Positions 44,404 through 51,325 of a stretch of DNA of 64,000 nt are shown in pieces (position 1 is the first letter of the stretch; each line of letters starts with the position of its first letter). A program made the translations under genes and the position numbers. The notes beneath the pieces were generated by a model. It made no database searches. It had not been told where the DNA came from and saw nothing but the letters and a program-made list of their open reading frames with translations. Origin of the DNA: Clostridiales bacterium (GTDB lineage Bacteria; Bacillota; Clostridia; Saccharofermentanales; DTU023); assembly GCA_004556925.1 (NCBI GenBank), contig SFFI01000011.1, forward strand, positions 18,288 to 82,287, given 5' to 3'.

Positions 44404-44429
44404 CATTGCGGAAAGAGGGCTTGTATAAT
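44400..44429 (+). promoter_or_regulatory. rpmH promoter
   Basis: TTGACA (44400-44405), an 18-base spacer and TATAAT (44424-44429), a perfect pair of boxes that overlaps the stop of the preceding gene. Confidence 0.85.
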
Positions 44430-44492
44430 CATCAAGCTGAGTTTTCCAAACTTTAGTAAATACCGAGAAAGGACTCGGGGAGGTGATTAGAG

Positions 44493-44630
44493 ATGAGCAA
44501 ACGTACCTTTCAACCTAAAAAGCGCCAGCGTTCCCGTGAGCATGGTTTCCGCAAGAGAATGGCAACTTCCTCCGGTCGCAAGATTCTTAAAAATCGTCGC
44601 CAAAAGGGCAGAAAAGTCCTGAGCGCTTAA
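44493..44630 (+). CDS. rpmH: 50S ribosomal protein L34
   Basis: A 45-residue very basic protein. [21 protein letters not shown] and [19 protein letters not shown] are the standard L34 sequence. GGGGAGGTG lies upstream. It has its own consensus promoter and is followed by two terminator hairpins before rnpA. The usual neighbour dnaA is not present upstream. Confidence 0.98.
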   Translation: MSKRTFQPKKRQRSREHGFRKRMATSSGRKILKNRRQKGRKVLSA

Positions 44631-44655
44631 GACCTTGCTCCAAGGTCTTTTCTTT
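44631..44655 (+). terminator. First terminator behind rpmH
   Basis: GACCTTG pairs with CAAGGTC around CTC, followed by TTTTCTTTT. Confidence 0.75.
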
Positions 44656-44660
44656 TGAGT

Positions 44661-44689
44661 AAAGACTACACTATGTTGTAGTCTTTTTT
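44661..44689 (+). terminator. Second terminator, between rpmH and rnpA
   Basis: AAAGACTACA (44661-44670) pairs with TGTAGTCTTT (44677-44686), followed by TTTG. It ends only seven bases before the rnpA start codon. Confidence 0.75.
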
Positions 44690-44695
44690 GTCTAT

Positions 44696-45058
44696 ATGAA
44701 GAGTACCCGGATCATCAAAAAAAATTTTGAATTTGACCGCATCTACCAGCGGGGCAAGCAGTGTCACATGGGACCGCTCTCTATATTCTATCTGAAACGC
44801 AGAAGTGGCCCTACACGGTATGGCGTTACGGTGTCCCGAAAGGTTCGGGGAGCCGTTCACCGCAACCGAGTCAAGCGGGTGCTACGGGAGCTTTACCGTA
44901 GCCTGGACCCGCAAACCAAAAGTCACTACGATATTTTAATTCTCTCGCGGTCGGAGGCCAAGCAGGGCACTTATCAGAGCCTGCTCCGCAACTATGAAAA
45001 ATTGTTGGCCAAGGCGGATTTGCTTTGTGCGCCGCCTGACCAGGAGGCCGGGCATTGA
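44696..45058 (+). CDS. rnpA: Ribonuclease P protein component
   Basis: A 120-residue basic protein with the RNase P signature ([18 protein letters not shown]) and the N-terminal [13 protein letters not shown]. It binds RNase P RNA and assists 5' maturation of tRNA. The ATG lies directly behind the T-run of a terminator hairpin and has no Shine-Dalgarno sequence, so expression should be low relative to rpmH. The C-terminal residues overlap the start of yidD. Confidence 0.95.
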   Translation: MKSTRIIKKNFEFDRIYQRGKQCHMGPLSIFYLKRRSGPTRYGVTVSRKVRGAVHRNRVKRVLRELYRSLDPQTKSHYDILILSRSEAKQGTYQSLLRNYEKLLAKADLLCAPPDQEAGH

Positions 45059-45312
45059 ATATTTTACAAAAAGCAGGCCTGGGCCTGATCGGTTTTTATC
45101 AAAGGGCAATTTCCCCGCTCCTCCCTGCTGCCTGCCGCTATTATCCCACCTGCTCCAACTATGCTCGGGAGGCTATACAAATCCATGGCTTTTGGAAGGG
45201 TTCGGCCTTGGCGATTGGCCGGATCTTGCGCTGCAACCCCTTTAGTAAGGGTGGGGTAGACCCTGTCCCCGGCTCAGAACTGGATAAGCAGCGCCGCTCC
45301 GGCCGCCCTTAA
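45055..45312 (+). CDS. yidD: Membrane protein insertion efficiency factor YidD
   Basis: An 85-residue protein. [24 protein letters not shown] and [18 protein letters not shown] are the family signatures, with the conserved Cys residues. It helps YidC-type insertion at the inner face of the membrane. The start is TTG at 45055, supported by CAGGAGG at good spacing and by the four-base overlap with rnpA. In most Firmicutes yidC follows directly; here it is 5 kb away. Confidence 0.93.
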   Translation: MNILQKAGLGLIGFYQRAISPLLPAACRYYPTCSNYAREAIQIHGFWKGSALAIGRILRCNPFSKGGVDPVPGSELDKQRRSGRP

Positions 45313-45321
45313 AATTAGACA

Positions 45322-45385
45322 TACAGCAAATTCCACTGGGGATTAAGTCTTCTACTCGACAGGTTTTTGAGGCTTGTTAACTTTG
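45322..45385 (-). repeat. Interspersed repeat R5, copy d
   Basis: Reverse-complement fragment: TTCCACTGGGGATTAAGTCT and GGTTTTTGAGGCTTGTTAAC match copies a and c. It begins ten bases behind yidD and leads into repeat composite B. Confidence 0.75.
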
Positions 45386-45454
45386 TGGGTCGAGCTTCAT
45401 GGGTTCTTGAAGAAGTCATTTTGCACATGCCTTCCGCCCTTAATTATTTGGCCA

Positions 45455-45800
45455 AAATTCATGTGAAATGAAGTATTATGACATTCCACCATAAATTGAG
45501 CTTATCCGGCCCTAGCAGAATTCATGTGAAATAACTCCATATGCTATTTCACCATATAATTTCTTTATCTGGTCTGGGCAAAAATATTGTGAATTGGGCT
45601 AATATCACATTTCACCATATTTTTCGGGCTTTTTCCCCCGCCCAAAGCCTTGTGAAATGGACAAATGCAATATTCCACATATTTCTGATTTGCTGGGACG
45701 GCTTAGAGGCCTTGTGAAATGAGCAAAGGCAACATTCCACTATATTTGCGATTTGCTGGGACGGCATTGAGGCCTTGTGAAATGAGCAAAGGCAAATTTA
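45455..45800. repeat. About 63-bp tandem repeat array, 6 units (inverted copy)
   Basis: GTGAAATG-like motifs recur at 45463, 45526, 45589, 45652, 45714 and 45777 (period 62-63). It is the reverse complement of the array at 7575-8000, with clear one-to-one unit matches. Confidence 0.85.
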
Positions 45801-45821
45801 CACACTATTAGTGGCTTGACT

Positions 45822-46134
45822 AACTTGCCAACCAAAATATCCTGCTAAACTGGCTCGGCCGGCCAGAAAAGGGTTGGCAAAGTGGTGATTTAGCGGATTT
45901 GCCAACCAAAATCTCCTGCCAAACTGGCTCTGCCGGCCTGAAAAGGGTTGGCAAACCCCTGATTTAGCGGATTTGCCAACCAAAATCTCCTGCTAAATTG
46001 GCTCGGCCGGTCGGAAAAAGGTTGGCAAACTCCTGATTTGGCGGATTTGCCAACCAAAATCTCCTGTTAAAACGGCTCGACCGGGCCGAAAAAGGTTGGC
46101 AAAGTGGTGATTTAACGGATTTGCCAACCAATGC
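45822..46134. repeat. 74-bp tandem repeat array, 4 to 5 units (inverted copy)
   Basis: TTGCCAACC recurs at 45825, 45899, 45973, 46047 and 46121, exactly 74 bases apart. Each unit carries TTTGCCAACC and GGTTGGCAAA in inverted orientation. It is the reverse complement of the 8-unit array at 6968-7571. Confidence 0.95.
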
Positions 46135-46194
46135 CAGCTAGCAAAGGCAGCTTAAGAAGGTTATTAAAGAAAGGCGATTACAAATTTACATACT

Positions 46195-46372
46195 ATTGCG
46201 GACTTGACTTTCGGAATTCTGGATTCTCGGGCATTTTTGCAACTAATGGGTGGGCCGTCAGGCAAGTTTGCAACTAATGGATGGTAACGCGGGCAGATCC
46301 GCAAGTAATGGGTGGTTTTGCCTCTGTTTCTGAGAGTAAACCATCCATTACTTGCAAACTCGTCTGAAATCC
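46195..46372 (-). repeat. ATTACTTGC block, copy B
   Basis: Reverse complement of copies A and C: GACTTTCGGAATTCTGGATT, GGCATTTTTGCAACTAATGG, GCAAGTAATGGGTGG, then CCATCCATTACTTGCAAAC. Confidence 0.8.
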
Positions 46373-46520
46373 AAGAAAGGGGGTGGGAACAAAAAACTGG
46401 ACTCTGAAAGGAAGGAAATATGTATTCAGAGGAAGAAATCCAAGAAAACCAAAATAAGAGGAAGGGAAGGCGGTCAGCAAAAAAGCCCAAAGCCCTCACT
46501 ACTTCAACTTTCCGGATTTT

Positions 46521-46701
46521 CTTACAAGTTTGCAGATAATGTACATCAGTCGCTTAATTTTCTTCTTTTGCCCCTGCCTTTTATACATTTATTCAGCTCT
46601 GCGACGTGGTTTAGTGTATAAAACAAGCGCTTTGAGGGTCAGAACTCTGATTTTACTGAAAAAGCCTCAGTCGCAGCGTACAAAAGCTGCAAACTTGTAA
46701 G
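46521..46701 (+). mobile_element. 181-bp MITE-like element, copy E3
   Basis: Perfect 15-bp terminal inverted repeats CTTACAAGTTTGCAG (46521-46535) and CTGCAAACTTGTAAG (46687-46701). Inner inverted motifs TTTTATACA and TGTATAAAA are also present. Closest relative is E2 at 30214-30394. No coding capacity. Confidence 0.7.
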
Positions 46702-46710
46702 AAATTTGAG

Positions 46711-46850
46711 AAACTTGGATGTACTAGGTGAGAATGAGGAACTTGGATGTACTAGGTGAGAATGAGGAACTTGGATGCACTGAGTGAGAATGAGGAACTT
46801 GGATGTACTGAGTGAGAATGAGGAACTTAGATGAGATAGGTGAAAAGTCT
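46711..46850 (-). repeat. 28-bp tandem repeat array, 5 units (inverted copy)
   Basis: ACTTGGATGTACT-like units start at 46713, 46741, 46769, 46797 and 46825. Read on the minus strand they match the CTCAGTACATCCAACTTCCT units at 6273-6552. The last unit is degenerate. Confidence 0.9.
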
Positions 46851-47001
46851 CGTTCAGATGGGCGGAGATAAAAGGTTTGCTGGATTAGTTGAGTGAAAAT
46901 CCTTGCTCAGAGCATTTTGCAAGACTTATGGCAACTTTTTTTATCACTTTACATGTGGAATTTATTTTTTCGCTTTAGCGTTTTGCCAAGGCCAAGAGCC
47001 T

Positions 47002-47041
47002 TTATTCAACTGTTGAATAAGTTCCATTTCTTTTGTACACT
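47002..47041 (+). promoter_or_regulatory. hppA promoter with an overlapping perfect palindrome
   Basis: TTGAAT (47013-47018), a 17-base spacer and TACACT (47036-47041). The -35 box overlaps the perfect palindrome TTATTCAAC-T-GTTGAATAA (47002-47020), a good candidate for a repressor or activator site. Confidence 0.55.
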
Positions 47042-47124
47042 AACCCTTAATTAGTAAGGGCTTAGCAGAGTTTTGCCTGCGAAGTTCACAAATTTTTAGA
47101 AGCAGTATTGCTAATGGAGAGATT

Positions 47125-49191
47125 ATGAAACAGATGGATTTGATGTTCTTAGTTTTCGCCTGCGGCGTCATTGCCTTGCTATTTGCAATGACCCGCTCCC
47201 GCAAAATTACGAGTCAAGAGCTTAATCACCCTGAGCTCAAGCGTATTGGGGGTTATATTCACGATGGTGCCCTGGCCTTTATCCGCCGGGAATACACCTT
47301 CCTCATGCCCTTCGTGCTTTTTGTCGCCTTGGTTTTGCTATTGGCTAGCCGGGGCTTTATGCGCTTTCAGGCTCTGGCCTTCTTGATGGGGGCTGTGGCT
47401 TCCTCTCTGGCGGGTTATTTCGGCATGAAGGTTGCCACCCAAGCCAACTCTCGTACTACCCAGGCAGCACATGATGGCGGCTTGAACGCTGCGCTCCGGA
47501 TTGCCTTTACGGGCGGTACAGTCATGGGGATGACGGTAGTGGGTCTGGCCCTGGTTGGCCTGTTCCTGGTATTTTTCTTCTCTTTGAAATTTGTTCCGAA
47601 TGTTGATGAAGAAGTTCTGCGAGCTTCTATCATGCCCATGGGCACAGCCTTTTCCTTAGGCGCTTCCTCGGTAGCCCTCTTCTCCCGCGTTGGCGGTGGT
47701 ATTTACACCAAGGCCGCTGACGTTGCTGCTGACCTGGTGGGTAAGGTGGAAGCAGGTATCCCGGAAGATGACCCCCGCAACCCGGCGGTTATTGCTGACA
47801 ACGTAGGCGACAACGTAGGCGATGTCGCCGGCATGGGAGCTGACCTGTTTGAGTCTTATGTAGGCTCTATCGTGGGCTGTATGATCCTGGCCCTGTCTGT
47901 ACCTGATACCAGCTTTGAGCTGAAAGTGACCCTCTTAATTCTTCCCTTAATTGTTTCCTCTCTGGGCGTTTTGGCCTCCATTATCGGTACCAAATTTGTT
48001 CGGGTTTCAGAAAAAGCCAACCCGCAAAGTGCGCTTAACCAGGGTAGCTTAGTGGCTTCCGTTCTTTCAATTATCCTGATTATTATTTCCTATCTCTTGC
48101 TTATTGGCGATAAGCGTTTTGGTTTAGACGGGCACTTTGGTGCCTGGCACCTCGTAGGTGCTACCGTGGTAGGCCTAGCTTCAGGCGTGATCGTGGGTAA
48201 GATCACGGAATACTACACGGGTACCGAACGTAAGCCTGTAGACTCCATTGTGCACGCCAGCATGACGGGCTCTGCAACCAACATCATCGCCGGAATTAGC
48301 GTAGGGATGTCCTCAACCTTCCCCATCGTGTTCGTAATTGGTCTTGCCGTCTTGGGTTCATACCTGTGTGCGGATATGTACGGTATTGGGATTGCTTCTA
48401 CCGGTATGTTGGTTACCTTGGGCATTCAGCTGGCAGTTGATGCTTACGGTCCTATCGCGGACAATGCCGGTGGCTTAGCTGAGATGTCTCACTTTCCTGC
48501 CCATGTGCGTGAAATTACTGATAGCCTGGATGCTGTGGGTAACACCACCGCTGCTATTGGGAAAGGCTTTGCCATTGGGTCTGCTGCCTTAACCTCTATC
48601 ATCCTCTTTGCTTCCTATAAGGAGGCAGCTGGCATTGAAATAGCGGAGATCACGAACCCCTATATCTTGGTTGCGGTCTTCATCGGTGCGGTGATTCCTT
48701 TCCTGTTCTCCTCCTTAACCATGGATGCAGTAGGAAAATCTGCTTTTGAAATGATTAATGAGGTCCGCCGCCAGTTTAGAGAAAAACCAAGTATCCTGGC
48801 CGGTAATGATACTCCTGATTATGGCCGTTGCGTTGATATTTCAACCCGCTCTGCCCTCAAACAGATGATTCTGCCTGCGGTTCTGGCCCTCCTGGCTCCT
48901 GTTATGGTGGGGTCTTTGGGCGGTAAGGAAATGCTCCTGGGCCTCTTGGCCGGATCCACCATTACCGGTGTCACCCTGTCCATCTTTATGTCCAATGCGG
49001 GTGGTGCTTGGGATAATGCCAAAAAGACCATTGAAGGGGACGAAAGCTTGCACAATAATACTGAGGCCCACAACGCGGCTGTGGTAGGCGACACCGTTGG
49101 TGACCCCTTTAAGGATACCTCTGGCCCCTCGCTGAACATCCTCATTAAGCTCATGTCCATGGTGGCTTTAGTCGTCGTGCGTTTCCTCTAA
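47125..49191 (+). CDS. hppA: Membrane-bound ion-translocating pyrophosphatase
   Basis: A 688-residue polytopic protein with about 15 or 16 hydrophobic segments. It hydrolyses pyrophosphate and pumps H+ and/or Na+ across the membrane. The catalytic segment [48 protein letters not shown] type sequence is intact (residues about 195-245), as is the C-terminal [12 protein letters not shown]. The segment [15 protein letters not shown] has Ala where K+-independent enzymes have Lys, so a K+-dependent enzyme is likely. Whether Na+ or H+ is pumped cannot be told. It sits inside the split rpmH-yidC operon, with its own promoter. Confidence 0.96.
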   Translation: [688 protein letters not shown]

Positions 49192-49306
49192 AGCTACCCT
49201 ATTTCCCCTCGCTTAGCTTGGTTGTTAAGCCGAGGAATCGCTATAATGAAAAGCAGAAAACGGTTCACTTACAGAAAAGCAGGGCCTTGGGCCCAAAGGA
49301 GCAAAT

Positions 49307-50110
49307 ATGACACAGTATGACGCCCACCTTTATATGATCCTTTACCCCAACCAGTCTCTGGTTCTTTCCCAACTCCCTCCCGCAGAATTTGTTCTGCGCT
49401 ATTCTTATGGCACGACCAGCCACTATGAAGGCAAGATGATTTTTGCCGAGTTGGATATTAACTACCGCAACCCCTATTTCCCCTTGGATGAGGCTTTATC
49501 TGAGCTTAAACCCCATGAAGATGGTCGTCCCAAGGCGTCTAAGTACGTTTCCAGCTACCGCATCCTGGAGCATGTGGAGCTGGATGCTATCCAGCAGGTT
49601 TTCCTCTGCAACGCAGACGGGACCTTTATGGCTATGGAAGCGGGCCCCTATACCCCACCCCCGGAGGGCAGAGCAGACATCAAGGAAGACTTCAATATTT
49701 TTGTTGAAGTAACCCCTTTGACAACCATTGTCTTATCCCGTCTGCACATGCGGGACTTTGGTAAGTGGATGACCGGGGGCAACAAATTCCTCTCAGTTCC
49801 TCGCCTTTTCTATCTGGAGATGAACTTTGACCTCAACTCTTTCTTAAATCGTTTCCACGACAACCCCTTTGTTCCTTCGCCTATTGAAGGGATCCACCCC
49901 TCTAAACTGCGTGATGCCATCCTGGACTTAAAGGCCAAGCCTGACCAGTTCACCAAGGCCTTGACCCTACATAACGCTTTAACCAAGCAATCCTACCGTT
50001 CGATCACCACCGGCCTGATGTTCATGGACAAAGACCACGAAAAATTCTTCCCCATGCCCAGCCTGGACAAGATCGAAGAAAAGAACTACCCCTTCTTCAA
50101 GGAAATGTAG
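49307..50110 (+). CDS. Unrecognised conserved-looking protein, 267 residues
   Basis: I do not recognise a family. It is soluble, without a signal peptide or membrane segment, with normal codon use and a good Shine-Dalgarno sequence (AAAGGAG). Visible features are a Tyr/Phe-rich beta-strand-like N-terminal half and KASKYVSSYRILEHVELDAIQQVFLC in the middle. The C-terminal half has many conserved-looking aromatic residues. It lies between hppA and yidC with a perfect hairpin terminator behind it, so it is probably a separate unit from yidC. Confidence 0.6.
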   Translation: MTQYDAHLYMILYPNQSLVLSQLPPAEFVLRYSYGTTSHYEGKMIFAELDINYRNPYFPLDEALSELKPHEDGRPKASKYVSSYRILEHVELDAIQQVFLCNADGTFMAMEAGPYTPPPEGRADIKEDFNIFVEVTPLTTIVLSRLHMRDFGKWMTGGNKFLSVPRLFYLEMNFDLNSFLNRFHDNPFVPSPIEGIHPSKLRDAILDLKAKPDQFTKALTLHNALTKQSYRSITTGLMFMDKDHEKFFPMPSLDKIEEKNYPFFKEM

Positions 50111-50135
50111 TTGTAAGAGATCCCTGTGACTTGAG

Positions 50136-50165
50136 AGAAAAGCCCCTCTACCCAGGGGCTTTTCT
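50136..50165 (+). terminator. Terminator of the 49307 gene
   Basis: A perfect 12-bp stem, AGAAAAGCCCCT (50136-50147) with AGGGGCTTTTCT (50154-50165). Confidence 0.85.
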
Positions 50166-50299
50166 TCTGAGAAATTTGCCTGGTCAAGCGGCCTGACTTT
50201 TGCTAAAGTATGAGGACGACCTTCTTTCCTGGCCGGGGTCCAGGTTGGTTAAGATAAGCCCCCAGAAACAAAGTAGCTGAGAGAGGAACCCGAAACCCT

Positions 50300-51325
50300 A
50301 TGAATTATATGCTTAGCCTGAGTATCTTAGACCCGCTTTACCAGGTCTTTGGTTTACTCATGCGCTTCATGTATGGCTGGCTGCAAAACTACGGCTTGGT
50401 CATTATTGTTGTAAACTTAGCCATTAAAGCCATACTCATGCCCGTGAATATGCGGATGAGCAAGAATATGGCCCGCCAGCTCTTCCTGCAGGATGATATC
50501 AACGAGATTAAGCGTGTCTATGCGGATGACCCGCAAAGGGCCCAAGCTGCCCAGATGGACTTGATGAAGCAGCACAATATCTCCATGACGGGGGGCTGTC
50601 TGCCCCAGCTCTTGCAATTTCTCGTCCTGATCGCCATTTGGCGGCCTATCCAGAGGCCTCTTTACTATATTGCGGGGGTTGCCCAGGAAAATTTGCAACA
50701 GATTGCCCAGCTCTTAGTCGATAAAGGGAGTTTGGCCGAGAATGCCTTAAAGACGGTCGGCAACTCTGATGTAGGCGTTTTGGCTGCCTTGCGCAGCAAT
50801 GGCGAAGCCCTAGCCCAATCTGTGGAGAATGGCTGGATCCAGTTGAGTCAAGTGCTAGACTTAAAGTTCTTGGGCATGGACCTAGGCGTTACACCCAGCT
50901 TCCTGCCGGCTAAACTCTTTGGCCCGGAAAAATCCACCTACCTGCCCTTATTTATCCTCGTGGTTGTGATGATGGTGACCATGATTTTGCAGCTGCAGAT
51001 CAGCCGCAAGGCCATGCCCCAGCCAGGTCGGACCAAGGAAGAAAAGGCTAGAGATGCTAGTAACCCTGCCAAGCATGACCAGGTCCAAGAACAATCGCAA
51101 ACCATGATGAAGTCCATGAATTTTGTGATGCCGGCCATGATGATCTGGATGGCCTTTACCCTGCCTGCAGCTATGGCTCTCTTTTGGCTGACCTCCAACA
51201 TCATGGGGATTATCCAATCCCTGCTTTCTTATCAATACTATGCGAAACCCGCACGGGAATTAGTTGAAGCCCGCAAAGCAGACAAACAAGTCCGCAGAAG
51301 GAGAAAAAATACAAGTGAACAATAG
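50300..51325 (+). CDS. yidC: YidC/Oxa1-type membrane protein insertase
   Basis: A 341-residue protein with about five membrane segments. LYQVFGLLMRFMYGWLQNYGL begins the first helix, NISMTGGCLPQLLQFLVLIAIW is a conserved helix, and the cytoplasmic loop before it is helical and charged (DDINEIKRVYADDPQRAQAA). It inserts proteins into the membrane with or without SecYEG. No lipobox is visible at the N-terminus, unlike many Gram-positive YidC proteins. The last codons overlap jag. The Shine-Dalgarno sequence is AGAGGA, spaced somewhat long. Confidence 0.93.
   Translation: MNYMLSLSILDPLYQVFGLLMRFMYGWLQNYGLVIIVVNLAIKAILMPVNMRMSKNMARQLFLQDDINEIKRVYADDPQRAQAAQMDLMKQHNISMTGGCLPQLLQFLVLIAIWRPIQRPLYYIAGVAQENLQQIAQLLVDKGSLAENALKTVGNSDVGVLAALRSNGEALAQSVENGWIQLSQVLDLKFLGMDLGVTPSFLPAKLFGPEKSTYLPLFILVVVMMVTMILQLQISRKAMPQPGRTKEEKARDASNPAKHDQVQEQSQTMMKSMNFVMPAMMIWMAFTLPAAMALFWLTSNIMGIIQSLLSYQYYAKPARELVEARKADKQVRRRRKNTSEQ

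Larger units (their letters stand above)
45430..46850. repeat. Composite non-coding repeat region, copy B (inverted relative to copy A)
   Basis: The same modules as copy A, in reverse order and on the opposite strand: six approximately 63-bp units, four to five 74-bp units, the ATTACTTGC block, a longer spacer, the 181-bp E element and five 28-bp units. Repeat counts differ from copy A (10, 8 and 7 units there). The gene-free stretch 45313-47124 lies between yidD and hppA. From 46851 to 47001 only degenerate traces of R5 (GTGGAATTTATTTTTTCGCT at about 46955) are seen. Confidence 0.85.

Noticed and set aside
44400..45312. Replication origin next to rpmH
   Set aside because: dnaA and dnaN are absent and no cluster of TTATCCACA-type boxes was seen.
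8214..45429. Genomic island or prophage between the two composite repeats
   Set aside because: The genes between are ordinary housekeeping and envelope genes on both strands; no integrase, phage or conjugation gene was found.
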